Source of the DNA: Oceanococcus sp. HetDA_MAG_MS8
GTDB lineage: Bacteria > Pseudomonadota > Gammaproteobacteria > Nevskiales > Oceanococcaceae
Direction: 5' to 3'
Assembly (NCBI GenBank): GCA_019192445.1
Contig: JAHCMK010000002.1
Span: 248,001 to 312,000, forward strand
DNA: 64,000 bases
Shown: piece by piece, positions 45,265 through 54,544 of the stretch
How the letters are laid out: each line of letters opens with the position of its first letter
Numbering within the stretch: position 1 is the stretch's first letter
Notes under the pieces: generated by a model
Databases searched by the model: none
What the model was told of the DNA's origin: nothing
The model's input: only the letters and a program-made list of their open reading frames with translations
Made by a program: the position numbers and the translations under genes

Positions 45265-46170
45265 ATGACATCGACGCGACCCTATTCCGTAGATCTGTCA
45301 CAGCTGCGTTTGCACCTAGAAGACAGTGCCATTGGCACTGCGCAGCAGCCTGTGGTGATCTGTCTACACGGCTTTCCCGACAGTCCGCGAACCTGGGATC
45401 AGCTGCGACCGGAGCTGGAGGCTCAAGGCTACCGGGTCATCGTGCCGGCACTACCTGGCTACGCCCCCAGTGGGCTACATGCCCAGGGCGACTACCGGGT
45501 TCCGACATTGGCTCGCATTTTTGTAGAGCTACTCGATGCATTGGAGCTGGAGCAAGTGCACCTCGTGGGACATGATTGGGGAGCGGTGATTGCCTATGCG
45601 CTAGCCAACCTCACTCCGCACAGAATCATCAGCATGCTCACAGCTGCTGTTCCACACCCGCGAGCACTCAGGCCCCACCCGGCCCAGCTCAAACGGTCCT
45701 GGTACATGGGCTACTTTCAATGGCCCGGAGCGGCCAGAAGGGTGGCCGAGAACAATCTTGCGTTCTTGGACCAACTCTGGCGCAGCTGGTCGCCACATTG
45801 GGCTTACTCGCAGGCCGATATCCAGCCCGTCAGGGAGGCATTGGGCTCGGCCGCGCACCTTCAAGCTGCGCTGAATTACTACCGCGCGATCCCTCAGGCC
45901 TTGTTCTCCACAACAGCCCTCAGCGACCTACGATTAGTCTTCGGGCGCACCGCCGTGCCCACGCGCTGCGTGGCGGGCGTGGATGATGGCTGCATGCGAC
46001 TGGCCAGTTTTGAGCATAGTGCGCCAGCATTTACTGGCCCCTTTGATTTGCTGCGCATGCCGGACGCTGGCCACTTCATGCACCGGGAGCAGCCCGCTGC
46101 TTTTGCCGCTGCCGTAATCGACTGGTTCGGGCAATATCCACACCATACTGCCAAGCAGCAATCTTCATGA
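45265..46170 (+). CDS. epoxide-hydrolase-like alpha/beta hydrolase 1
   Basis: A 301-residue alpha/beta hydrolase. HGFPDSPRTWDQL is the oxyanion-hole HGxP motif typical of epoxide hydrolases, and VGHDWGAV carries an Asp nucleophile rather than Ser. The catalytic His is in DAGHFMHREQP. Asp-nucleophile members are epoxide hydrolases, haloalkane or fluoroacetate dehalogenases; the substrate is unknown. GGAG lies about ten bases before the ATG. The stop overlaps the next ATG (ATGA), forming a two-gene operon of similar hydrolases. Confidence 0.85.
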   Translation: MTSTRPYSVDLSQLRLHLEDSAIGTAQQPVVICLHGFPDSPRTWDQLRPELEAQGYRVIVPALPGYAPSGLHAQGDYRVPTLARIFVELLDALELEQVHLVGHDWGAVIAYALANLTPHRIISMLTAAVPHPRALRPHPAQLKRSWYMGYFQWPGAARRVAENNLAFLDQLWRSWSPHWAYSQADIQPVREALGSAAHLQAALNYYRAIPQALFSTTALSDLRLVFGRTAVPTRCVAGVDDGCMRLASFEHSAPAFTGPFDLLRMPDAGHFMHREQPAAFAAAVIDWFGQYPHHTAKQQSS

Positions 46171-47090
46171 ATACACTTCCAGCGCCCCATACCCACTCTG
46201 TGAGCCGAGGCTCCGTACGGCTGCACGCACGCAGCTGGCCACAGGCCAAAGGCCCCTGGCTGGTTTTCGTCCATGGTTATCCCGATAACAGCCATGTCTG
46301 GGATGGGGTTATGGCGGAACTCGCTGCCGACTATAAGTTGTTGGCGTATGACGTCCGCGGTGCCGGCGCATCCAGCCGCCCCAAAGCAGTATCCGACTAT
46401 GCGCTGGCAGAGCTGCAGGCTGACTTTGAGACTGTATTGGATGCAGTTGTTGGCTCAGAACCAGTGCACTTGATTGGCCATGATTGGGGCTCGGTGCAAA
46501 GCTGGGAGTTCGTAACTGACCCCAAGTTGCAATCTCGCATTCTGAGTTTCACCACCATGTCAGGGCCTTGCTTAGACCATATTGGTCATTGGGTCCGGAA
46601 CCGCTGGACCAACGGGCGCAGCGCTGACCGCTCGGCGGTCATCAACCAACTGCTGCACTCCTGGTATGTGGGTGCTTTTCAAGTTCCAGGCATAGCTCCG
46701 GGCATTTGGAAACTGGGGCTGGACCGGCTCTGGCCGAAGCTACTCGCCCGGCTGGAGGATATGCCCCAGCCGCCAGCGGCGGACCCTCACCAAAAGGCCG
46801 ACGGCATCCACGGCATTAAGCTCTATCGGGCCAATGTGCCGGGCTGTTTGCGTGCGCCTCGCCAGCGGCACACCCAGGTACCGGTGCAGCTACTGATCGC
46901 CACGGAGGACCCCTTCGTTTCACCAGCCATGGTCAGCGACACACATCTGTGGACTCGGTCTTTGCAAACGCATGAGCTACCGGGTGGCCATTGGCAAATG
47001 CTGCAACGGCCGCAACCTGTAGCCAACCGCATTCGGCGCTTTGTGACCAGCCTCAGTGTAGACAGTCGCCGAGACGCCGCGTCTCCATGA
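46167..47090 (+). CDS. epoxide-hydrolase-like alpha/beta hydrolase 2
   Basis: A 307-residue relative of the preceding protein. It has HGYPDNSHVWDGV, DVRGAGASSRP, an Asp nucleophile in IGHDWGSVQSW, and a catalytic His in PGGHWQMLQRP. The region after the core (SFTTMSGPCLDHIGHWVRNRW) is like hydrolases that are fused to, or paired with, short-chain dehydrogenases in fatty-acid or hydrocarbon catabolism; no such dehydrogenase is adjacent. It is translationally coupled to hydrolase 1, so the two may act on related substrates. Confidence 0.83.
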   Translation: MNTLPAPHTHSVSRGSVRLHARSWPQAKGPWLVFVHGYPDNSHVWDGVMAELAADYKLLAYDVRGAGASSRPKAVSDYALAELQADFETVLDAVVGSEPVHLIGHDWGSVQSWEFVTDPKLQSRILSFTTMSGPCLDHIGHWVRNRWTNGRSADRSAVINQLLHSWYVGAFQVPGIAPGIWKLGLDRLWPKLLARLEDMPQPPAADPHQKADGIHGIKLYRANVPGCLRAPRQRHTQVPVQLLIATEDPFVSPAMVSDTHLWTRSLQTHELPGGHWQMLQRPQPVANRIRRFVTSLSVDSRRDAASP

Positions 47091-47507
47091 GCGTCGGCAC
47101 TTAGCTTCTACAAGATTGGCGCCGGCGCACCAAACGACGAGCCGCTCAGCAAAGTGGACTGCGGGGCATGCAGGGCCGTCACAGAGCCGAAGCGTCTGGC
47201 GGCTAAACCCGCGCCTGTGTCCTCCGCGCCGCTTCGCGGTCCCCTGCGGGGCGCGCTGTTCTGGGGGGCGTCTCGACGCAACGTCCTGTTGCGGCGAGAC
47301 TCAATCCGGCGTCCTGCCGGATTGTCCCCCGCCACAGCACACCCCTCCGGCGCTCCCCCTTAATCAGGCGCGAGCTTAGCCACCAGCCGCTCCACAGCCC
47401 CCCTGAAGTCTCCTCGGCCTCTCCCGCCGACATCAGAAACCAATGCTTTATGAAATGGAACAGTCGCCGAACTCCAGACCATGCAGGCGGCAGCTCTGGC
47501 CTTGGCT
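47091..47507. other. 417-bp convergent gap, rich in hairpins
   Basis: No convincing gene. It contains the second copy of the double-hairpin module (47270-47324), itself bracketed by GGGGG (from 47263) and CCCCC (to 47330), and further GC-rich palindromes around 47226-47260. A 40-codon open frame on the minus strand near 47482 is noted under rejected items. Confidence 0.6.
47270..47324 (+). repeat. double-hairpin module, copy 2
   Basis: First hairpin: outer stem GTCTCG/CGAGAC, an opposed A and G, inner stem CGCAAC/GTTGCG, loop GTCCT. One T later comes the second hairpin, CAATCCGGC/GCCGGATTG with loop GTCCT. Every stem differs in sequence from the copies at 28269 and 59640 but keeps pairing. 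Confidence 0.8.
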
Positions 47508-50500
47508 CTACGGCGTCTCCATGGCCTCGAGCTGCTGCTCCAACCTCTGGGCAACAGCACCGGGCGGCTGAGTTCGGCGCGCCAGCAGAGCATAGGCTGC
47601 GGGCACTACAAACACCGTGAACACCGTTGCCGCTACTACGCCACCCACGACCACCACACCGATGGCAAAGCGCGTTTCGGAGCCTGCCCCAGAGGACAGC
47701 AACAATGAGGCTCCACCGGCAGCAGTCGTGATACCAGTCATGATGATAGGACGGAGACGAATGGCGGCAGCGCTACGAATGGCCTGATCAAACTCCTGGC
47801 CCTCATCACGGAGTTGGTTAATGAACTCCACAATGAGGATGCCGTTTTTGGCCGCGAGGCCCACCAGCATCACCAAGCCAATTTCGCTGTAGATGTTCAG
47901 GCTGCCATCGGTGAGCCAAATCGCCGCCAGGGCGCCGGCTATGGCCAGGGGCACGGTCAACATGATCACCAGGGGGTGTAGCCAATTCTCAAACTGCGCG
48001 GCCAGCACCAAGAACACCACGAACATCCCCAACACGAATAAGAAGACCACATCATCGCCGGCCTCCTGTAAGTCTTGGGATTGTCCCTTAAAGTCGATGA
48101 CGGCGGTATCAGGCAAAACCTCACGCGTTAATGCCACGAGTTCGTCCAAGGCCTCCCCCAGAGTTGTCCCTTCTGCGAGGTTGGCCGATAAGGTCACGGC
48201 CCTGACGCGGTTATAACGGTTCAGGGTATTTGCACCGGTGGTTTCATCAATTTGCACGAGGTTGGCCAAGGACACCAATTCCCCACTGCGCTGGGAGCGC
48301 ACCGGAACAGCCGCTAAATCTTGCGGAGTAGAAAACTCTGAACGCACCCCAGACACGATCACGTCGTACTCTTCACCGCGATCAATAAAGGTGGTAATGC
48401 GCCGAGTCCCCAACAGGGTTTGCAGCGTCAGACCTATGTCTTCCACGCTCACGCCTAGTTGCGCGGCCTGGTCACGGTCAATACGCAGCTGCAGCTGAGG
48501 CTGGGTGTCTTCGTAATCGAAGTCCACTCCCTGCAAGGGCAGGCCGCGCTCTGCGATGGCCTCGCTGAGGATTTGGCTCCACTCGGACAGTTCCTCGTAG
48601 GTGCCTCCACCAACCACGAACTGCACCGGCTGCCCAACTCCGCGCCCGAAGCCCTGGCGCATCACTGGGAACACCGTCACGCCGGATAGGTCCGCCACGC
48701 GCTGACGAACATCGGCCATGACCTCCCAGGCGCTACGCCGCTGCCCCCAGCCACTCAGGATGACAATACCGATAGCATCGTTAAAGCGCTGTACCGAGAA
48801 GCCCCGCGGCACGCGAATGAGCAAACGCTCAATTTCGCCCTCGTCCACCAGCGGCATCAGCCGATCTTCGATCTGCTGGGCGTAGTCGGCCATGTAGTCG
48901 TAAGTCGCCCCTTCCGGCCCATTAATCAACATAAAAAAGGCCCCGCGGTCTTCAGCGGGTGCGTACTCACTGGGCAGAATTTTGTACAGGCCTATGCTGG
49001 CCACAAGCAAAATACCAAAGCCAGACAGCACCCAAGCCGGGTGTCGCAACATCGACTGCAGCAATCGGTCGTAACCTGCCGCCAAGCTGCGAAAGGCGCG
49101 ATCAACAATGGGCGTTGATTGATCATGAGCCGCTGTTTTGAGCAGCTTGGAGCACAGCATCGGGGACAGTGTCAGCGCCACCAGCGTGGAAAAGAACACC
49201 GCCGCAGCCATGGTCAGCGCAAACTCGGTGAAGAGCCGGCCCAAGCTTCCGGTGAGAAAGGCAATAGGCACGAAGACGGCGGTGAGCACTACCGAGGTCG
49301 CCACGACCGCAAAAGCCACCTGCCGCGCCCCCAGATAGGCTGCTGCCAAGGGCGCTTCACCCTCTTCGGTGCGGCGGTGGATGTTTTCCAGCATGACGAT
49401 GGAGTCGTCTACGACCAGGCCCACTGCCAGGACTAAGGCCAGTAGCGTGAGCAAGTTCACCGAGAACCCTAAGGCCAGTAATGCAATGAAACTGCCAATT
49501 AAGGAGACGGGGACTGTCACGGCAGGAATCAGCATGGCCCGCCAGCTACCCAAAAACAGATAAATCACAACCACAACTAGCCCCACGGCTAAGGCGAGGG
49601 TTTTCCACACCTCTGCAATGGCAGCGCGGATGAAAACACTGGTGTCGTAGCTTTGTTTGATCGCCATGCCTTCAGGCAGCGTGGGGTTAATGCGTGCGGC
49701 GAGAGCACGACCCGCCGTCGCCACATCCAAGGTGTTTGCCGTGGACTGTTTGATCAACCCTAAGCCCACCATGGCCACCGTGTTGCCGCGGAACAGGGTG
49801 CGATCTTCGATGGCGCCTTGTTCGATACGAGCAACGTCTCCCAGCCGTATCAGGCTGCCATCAGGGGCTGCCCCTAACACCAAATCTTCAAAGTCAGCTG
49901 GCGCGCGATAACTCCGCTGCACCCTCGCGGTAAAAATTCGCTCACTAGACTCCAGCTGGCCGGCGGGCAGCTCAATATTTTCCCGCTGTAATGCGCTGAC
50001 AACCGTTTGCACATCCAAGCTGCGCGCCGCGAGTGCATCTGGGTCTAGCCATACTCGCAGGGCGTATTCCAGGCCGCCGCCAACGCGCACACGTGCTACG
50101 CCAGGCAAGGTGGAAAACCGATCCTGCAGATAACGCTTGGCGTAATCGGTTAACTCCAGAACGTTCATGCCCTCTGCGGTGAGATTCAGCCACATGATCA
50201 CGTCAGAGTCGGAGTCTTCTTTTTGCACCTCCGGCGGGTCTGCCTCCTCGGGAAGATTATTCAGCACACCAGCGACCCGGTCGCGCAAATCATTGGCCGC
50301 CCCATCAATGTCGCGGTCGGTGGTGAACTCCACACGAATATTGGATCGCCCGTCCTGAGAGGTGGAGGAGATAAAGCGAATGCCCTCCACCCCAGCGATA
50401 CGGTCTTCAATGGGCTCGGTAATTTGGCGTTCCACGACGGCGGCCGAAGCGCCGGGATAGTTCACCCGAATGGACACCACGGGAGCATCAATATCCGGGT

Positions 50501-50609
50501 ACTCACGTAATGACAAACGGTCAAAACTGACCAAGCCAAAGGCCACGAGCAAAATGCTGAACACACTGGCCAACACCGGCCGACGTACAGCTGTGTCCGT
50601 TAGCGTCAT
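47508..50609 (-). CDS. RND efflux transporter, inner-membrane permease (HAE1/AcrB type)
   Basis: A 1033-residue RND pump subunit with 12 expected transmembrane helices and two large periplasmic loops. The proton-relay residues are visible: Asp-Asp in LAVGLVVDDSIVMLENIHRR (TM4) and Lys in LVGLAAKNGILIVEF (TM10). The start MTLTDTAVRRPVLASV is typical; the ATG at 50609 overlaps the stop of the adaptor gene (ATGA). It would export drugs, detergents or toxic lipids with the adaptor upstream and an outer-membrane TolC-type channel encoded elsewhere. Confidence 0.95.
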   Translation of the reverse strand: MTLTDTAVRRPVLASVFSILLVAFGLVSFDRLSLREYPDIDAPVVSIRVNYPGASAAVVERQITEPIEDRIAGVEGIRFISSTSQDGRSNIRVEFTTDRDIDGAANDLRDRVAGVLNNLPEEADPPEVQKEDSDSDVIMWLNLTAEGMNVLELTDYAKRYLQDRFSTLPGVARVRVGGGLEYALRVWLDPDALAARSLDVQTVVSALQRENIELPAGQLESSERIFTARVQRSYRAPADFEDLVLGAAPDGSLIRLGDVARIEQGAIEDRTLFRGNTVAMVGLGLIKQSTANTLDVATAGRALAARINPTLPEGMAIKQSYDTSVFIRAAIAEVWKTLALAVGLVVVVIYLFLGSWRAMLIPAVTVPVSLIGSFIALLALGFSVNLLTLLALVLAVGLVVDDSIVMLENIHRRTEEGEAPLAAAYLGARQVAFAVVATSVVLTAVFVPIAFLTGSLGRLFTEFALTMAAAVFFSTLVALTLSPMLCSKLLKTAAHDQSTPIVDRAFRSLAAGYDRLLQSMLRHPAWVLSGFGILLVASIGLYKILPSEYAPAEDRGAFFMLINGPEGATYDYMADYAQQIEDRLMPLVDEGEIERLLIRVPRGFSVQRFNDAIGIVILSGWGQRRSAWEVMADVRQRVADLSGVTVFPVMRQGFGRGVGQPVQFVVGGGTYEELSEWSQILSEAIAERGLPLQGVDFDYEDTQPQLQLRIDRDQAAQLGVSVEDIGLTLQTLLGTRRITTFIDRGEEYDVIVSGVRSEFSTPQDLAAVPVRSQRSGELVSLANLVQIDETTGANTLNRYNRVRAVTLSANLAEGTTLGEALDELVALTREVLPDTAVIDFKGQSQDLQEAGDDVVFLFVLGMFVVFLVLAAQFENWLHPLVIMLTVPLAIAGALAAIWLTDGSLNIYSEIGLVMLVGLAAKNGILIVEFINQLRDEGQEFDQAIRSAAAIRLRPIIMTGITTAAGGASLLLSSGAGSETRFAIGVVVVGGVVAATVFTVFVVPAAYALLARRTQPPGAVAQRLEQQLEAMETP

Positions 50610-51649
50610 GCCTCCGGGCTCCATTGCGAAGCCAGCACCGTCATACCGGGGCGTAAACGCTCGGCGCCACGCACCACCACTTTTTCGCCGGCAGTCAGAC
50701 CATCGAGCACTTCTACCGTCCCCGGTTTGCGTAGCCCAATGCGCACCTTGCGGCGTTGTGCCTGGTCTTGCTCATCCACCACATAAACAAACTGCTGCCC
50801 ACCGCGAGGCAGCAGCGCTGCCTCGGGCACGCTCAAACTACGATGTGGCTGCGAGCGCACCGTCACGGTCGCAGCGAGGCCTGGTCGCAAGGGAGGCGCC
50901 GCATCGCGTATCTGCGCCCGCAAAGGTAGAGCACGGCTTTGAGTCTCCAGAGCGACGGCGTCAGCATCGATCTGCCCCGTCCAGCTCTGTCCAGCCAGAC
51001 CGGCCACTTCAACCTGCACCTCGTGGGGCTGGCTTAACAGTAACCACTCGGTTTGCGGTAGCGAGAAGCTCACCCGCAAAGCATCCACGCTGTGCAACTG
51101 AGTGATGATGGTGCCCGATTCGACAATGGCCCCAGGAGAAACCTGCCTCAAGCCCACCTGGCCCGCAAAGGGGGCGCGCAAAATACGCTCATTCAGAGCT
51201 GCTTGGGCCGCGTCCACTTCGGCTTGCGCCACGGCCTGACCGACCAAGGCTTCATCCAGGCCGGCATCGGCTAGCAACTTCTGGCGCTGCAAAGAGGCCG
51301 CGCGTTTCACCGCCAAGTCGGCTTCGCGCAAACGTGCTTTGGCCAAAGCCAATTGGGCCTGCTCTTGAGCTTGTTCCAACTCAACCAGTATTTCGCCCGC
51401 AGCAACCTTCGCACCCTCTTGGAAATGCACCTTGGTCACGCGCTCGGTCACGGTTGGTGCCAGGCGAACGCTATCGACGGCTTCGATGGTGCCGGTGACC
51501 TGCACCTCGCGCGCCCAGGACGATTCAGCCACCGCCGCCACTTTCACCGGCAAAGCGCGGCCACTCTGGGCATGCGCCAGGCCGTGCACCAGCAGCAGAC
51601 TCAGGGTCCAAAATCCGACCCACGACAGGCTTCGCAAGCGCTCGTACAT
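50606..51649 (-). CDS. RND efflux periplasmic adaptor (membrane fusion protein)
   Basis: A 347-residue adaptor. A signal peptide or anchor is at 1-28. A lipoyl-like half (VTGTIEAVDSVRLAPTVTERVTKVHFQEGAKVAAGEILVELE) is followed by a helical hairpin (about 85-135), the second lipoyl half (LRAPFAGQVGLRQVSPGAIVESG) and a C-terminal beta domain (VPEAALLPRGGQQFVYVVDE). It links the RND permease to an outer-membrane channel. It overlaps the permease gene by four bases and starts 6 bp after the hydrolase gene upstream. No regulator gene is adjacent. Confidence 0.94.
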   Translation of the reverse strand: MYERLRSLSWVGFWTLSLLLVHGLAHAQSGRALPVKVAAVAESSWAREVQVTGTIEAVDSVRLAPTVTERVTKVHFQEGAKVAAGEILVELEQAQEQAQLALAKARLREADLAVKRAASLQRQKLLADAGLDEALVGQAVAQAEVDAAQAALNERILRAPFAGQVGLRQVSPGAIVESGTIITQLHSVDALRVSFSLPQTEWLLLSQPHEVQVEVAGLAGQSWTGQIDADAVALETQSRALPLRAQIRDAAPPLRPGLAATVTVRSQPHRSLSVPEAALLPRGGQQFVYVVDEQDQAQRRKVRIGLRKPGTVEVLDGLTAGEKVVVRGAERLRPGMTVLASQWSPEA

Positions 51650-51655
51650 GTGTTT

Positions 51656-52555
51656 TTAATCCTCGACTTGAAGCGACGACTCGGCCAGACATTGGCGCAT
51701 GCTCTGGGCCAACAAATGCGTCGCCTCCATAGGTAGAAAGTGGCTGTGCTGCTCCCAGGTCTGCAGCATCAGATTGCGTCCGCGCCGACGCATCCAGCGG
51801 CGTAAGTATGCGCCTGTGGTACTGCTTTGTACCTCTCCCAGATGCACGGCGATGGGGCAGCGAATCTGTTTGAGCCAACGCTGGGGCCACAGTGGCGTCG
51901 CGTCGAAGCTACTGGACTCAAAAGCCGGGTGGCAGCGTAAGCGCCATTCACCTTCATATTCGACCAGAGCATGATCGACGTAAGCATCCAACCAAGCCTG
52001 TGGCCAGGTTTTGAAGGCGCCTCGGCCGCGGTAGGCGCTGCGCGCCTGATCCGGGCTGGAGAAGCTTGGACGGCGACGTGCCGCACCGGCTGCAATAGGG
52101 ATGTAAGGAGGCCGTCGAAACCGCTGCGACCACCACAGATAACTGGATTGCAGGGGCCCAAGCAGAACAGGCTCAATCAAAATGAGCCCGCGTACATGCT
52201 GCGGCTGACGGGCGGCCACCATGGCACTGACAGTGGCGCCCACCGAATGCCCAGCAAGCCAGACAGGCTGCGGCTGGGCCAAGACCCAAGCCTCCAAGTC
52301 GGCCGCATAACTCGCCCAACTATGCAGCCGTGCTAAAGGCTGGCCATCAGCGGAGTAGCCATGCCCGCGCATATCCCAAGCAGCCAGCGGAATATCGTCT
52401 AACTCAGCAAATAGTGGCGCATAAGTATGTGCGTGAAACCCCGTAGCATGGGCAAAGTGCAACACCACCTCCTGTTGGCCGTGGGGGTACCACATGCACA
52501 GATGGCGATGATCTGGAGTGGTAATGTGTTCCTGATCCCAAAATGAGGCGCTCAT
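51656..52555 (-). CDS. alpha/beta hydrolase upstream of the RND pair
   Basis: A 299-residue hydrolase with HATGFHAHTY near the oxyanion region, WDMRGHGYS, nucleophile Ser in LAGHSVGATVSAM and a probable His in EQHSHFLPME. The start is taken as ATG 52555 (MSASFWDQEH), although no strong ribosome site is seen and an earlier start (52606) is open. Six bases separate it from the adaptor gene, so it probably belongs to the efflux operon, but a functional link is not shown. Confidence 0.78.
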   Translation of the reverse strand: MSASFWDQEHITTPDHRHLCMWYPHGQQEVVLHFAHATGFHAHTYAPLFAELDDIPLAAWDMRGHGYSADGQPLARLHSWASYAADLEAWVLAQPQPVWLAGHSVGATVSAMVAARQPQHVRGLILIEPVLLGPLQSSYLWWSQRFRRPPYIPIAAGAARRRPSFSSPDQARSAYRGRGAFKTWPQAWLDAYVDHALVEYEGEWRLRCHPAFESSSFDATPLWPQRWLKQIRCPIAVHLGEVQSSTTGAYLRRWMRRRGRNLMLQTWEQHSHFLPMEATHLLAQSMRQCLAESSLQVED

Positions 52556-52652
52556 CGCCGAATTGTGGCACGCGGCGTTGACCTGCTCTTGGTCAGGCAT
52601 TGACACAATGTGAACATGTGTTTACTTTGGGTGCTAGACACACGACGCGCAT

Positions 52653-53909
52653 ATGCCTCGGACGCCGCCCATGTTGACGAACACACCGAACCAGCCAACC
52701 ACAGCCCATGCGACCGAAGACTGGTTAAACACCGTACAAGGCTGGAGTGAACAGCTGCGTCAAACGCTGCCTTGGCTACAGCGCGCCAGCGCAGGTGCGT
52801 CATTAGGCTTTGGCTTGGGCCGTGACATTGTCGGCCTGACCGAGTCTCTGCACGGCACTATTGCTGGCGCTCGGCACCCCTTCAAATCGGCACCGGCCCA
52901 GCGCACGCGCGGACTCACCGGCTTGGTGTACCGCTGCGTGCACCAGGGTTTTGCTAGCACTGAGCAGGCCTTGGCCACGATTAGTCAGCAGTTTCCCCAG
53001 CCGGCACAGGCCAGCGATCCACTGCATTGGCAGCATGTGCATGCGGCCCTTAATGGCGTCCTCGGCGACCGCCTCCATGCTCGCGGTAATGCATTAGCCC
53101 AGGGCATGACACTCATTCCTGCCCACGGCGAGGACTCCGAAGCTCAGGGCGATCGGCCGCGTTGGATCTTTGTGCATGGACTCTGTATGCATGAAGGTGG
53201 CTGGCAGCGCTCGGCCCATCAAGGTTTTATAGACGAACTACAGAATTCCGCCGTTGCTAGCAGCTACCTTCGGTACAACACCGGGCGACACATCTCGGAG
53301 AATGGCTGGGACTTTCACCTGCAGATGCAAACCGCATGGGAGCAAGGCCAGCGCAGCCCACTGTGGCTGGTCGGCCACTCTATGGGCGGGCTGGTGATCC
53401 GCTCAGCGATGGCCCAGGCCCAAGCCATTGATGCCGATTGGCTGAACCGCGTCCAGGCGTCTGCCTACCTGGGCAGCCCGCACCATGGCTCTCCGCTGGA
53501 GGTCTGGGGCAATCATGCCAATCGTTTACTCGGCATCACCGCCTATACGGCGCCGTTTATGCGCTTGGGGGGTGTTCGCTCGGCAGGCATTCAAGATTTA
53601 CGTCATGGAAACTTAATGCATGCCGACTGGCAAAGCCGTGAGAGCGATGACGATACCCGCGACTTGCGCCAGCCCTGCCCTTTACTGCCCGATATCCCGC
53701 ACTTGCTCATCGCGGCGCGCCGCCAGGGCGAACTACAGGGGCTGGCTGGGGACGATTATTTGGTTCCGGTCCGTAGCGCGCTTGCAGAACATGCTCAGCA
53801 CCGGGTCCATGCACCGCGAATCGTGCGGCAGGTTGTGGAAGAGCGCCATCACATGGATCTCCTTGGCGACCCGCAGGTCTACGCAGCCCTGCAGGGGTTG
53901 CTGCGCTAA
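52653..53909 (+). CDS. esterase/lipase-like alpha/beta hydrolase with helical N-terminal region
   Basis: A 418-residue protein. The first 160 residues are mostly helical (WLNTVQGWSEQLRQTLPWLQR and others) and may contact membrane; the hydrolase domain follows. WIFVHGLCMHEGGWQ is the oxyanion region and the nucleophile Ser is in LVGHSMGGLVIRSAM, followed by AYLGSPHHGSPLE. The late GDDYLVPVRSA and ERHHMDLLGD probably carry the Asp and His. The pattern is that of triacylglycerol lipase or PGAP1-like esterases. No signal peptide is evident. It is divergent from the hydrolase at 51656. Confidence 0.82.
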   Translation: MPRTPPMLTNTPNQPTTAHATEDWLNTVQGWSEQLRQTLPWLQRASAGASLGFGLGRDIVGLTESLHGTIAGARHPFKSAPAQRTRGLTGLVYRCVHQGFASTEQALATISQQFPQPAQASDPLHWQHVHAALNGVLGDRLHARGNALAQGMTLIPAHGEDSEAQGDRPRWIFVHGLCMHEGGWQRSAHQGFIDELQNSAVASSYLRYNTGRHISENGWDFHLQMQTAWEQGQRSPLWLVGHSMGGLVIRSAMAQAQAIDADWLNRVQASAYLGSPHHGSPLEVWGNHANRLLGITAYTAPFMRLGGVRSAGIQDLRHGNLMHADWQSRESDDDTRDLRQPCPLLPDIPHLLIAARRQGELQGLAGDDYLVPVRSALAEHAQHRVHAPRIVRQVVEERHHMDLLGDPQVYAALQGLLR

Positions 53910-54041
53910 GCATCGCAACCATCTGCATGGGGGCAAGGGCGTGCAGTCGGCCCATCAATCGCTCACTGCATCGGGGGAACCGTCCACGGCGTATACAGTC
54001 CTAGGCCCAGACACTTCTCGTTTGTGACAAGGACAATGCGC

Positions 54042-54542
54042 ATGACTCGACGCCAAATTCTGGCTGGAATGGCCGCCAGCTTTGGTCTTGCCAAATTCGG
54101 CATCGCTCAAGCCCAGAGCGGTTTCGAGCCGCTGGAGAAAACCAAGGCGCAATGGCGTGAGCTGCTCGCCAACGACGCGGCCTACCGCGTTCTGTTCGAA
54201 GAGGCCACCGAGCGCCCGCGGAGCTCCGCTTTGAACCAAGAAAAGCGCGAAGGAACCTACATTTGCCGAGCCTGCTACCTGCCCTTGTTTGAGTCAGGCT
54301 GGAAATATGAATCGGGCACGGGATGGCCCAGTTTCTACGACGCCATCCCCGGCCATGTCGACACCAAAACCGACTTCAAGTTGCTGTACCCCCGCACCGA
54401 ATATCACTGCGCCCGTTGCGGCGGCCATCAAGGTCATGTCTTCAAAGATGGCCCTAAGCCGACGGGCCTGCGCTACTGCAACAATGGTGTTGCTCTGAGC
54501 TTTATCCCGGCGGGTGAAGAACTGCCGGCCCTGCGGAGCTAA
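54042..54542 (+). CDS. msrB: exported peptide-methionine (R)-S-oxide reductase MsrB
   Basis: A 166-residue MsrB. The N-terminus MTRRQILAGMAASFGLAKFGIAQAQ has a twin arginine followed by a hydrophobic region, consistent with Tat or Sec export. Zinc cysteines are CRAC (75, 78) and CARC (123, 126). Catalytic Cys146 is in LRYCNNGVALSF, and HVDTKTDFKL is present. AAGGA eight bases before ATG 54042 favours this start over ATG 54036. It reduces the R epimer of methionine sulfoxide in proteins. msrA follows 2 bp downstream, and both carry export signals. Confidence 0.93.
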   Translation: MTRRQILAGMAASFGLAKFGIAQAQSGFEPLEKTKAQWRELLANDAAYRVLFEEATERPRSSALNQEKREGTYICRACYLPLFESGWKYESGTGWPSFYDAIPGHVDTKTDFKLLYPRTEYHCARCGGHQGHVFKDGPKPTGLRYCNNGVALSFIPAGEELPALRS

Positions 54543-54544
54543 GG

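Noticed and set aside
47360-47482. 40-codon minus-strand frame 25 bp after the RND permease stop (MVWSSATVPFHKALV...)
   Set aside because: It looks mildly protein-like but has no ribosome site, no recognisable family and sits at the edge of the hairpin-rich gap. It could be a gene remnant; not enough support to call.
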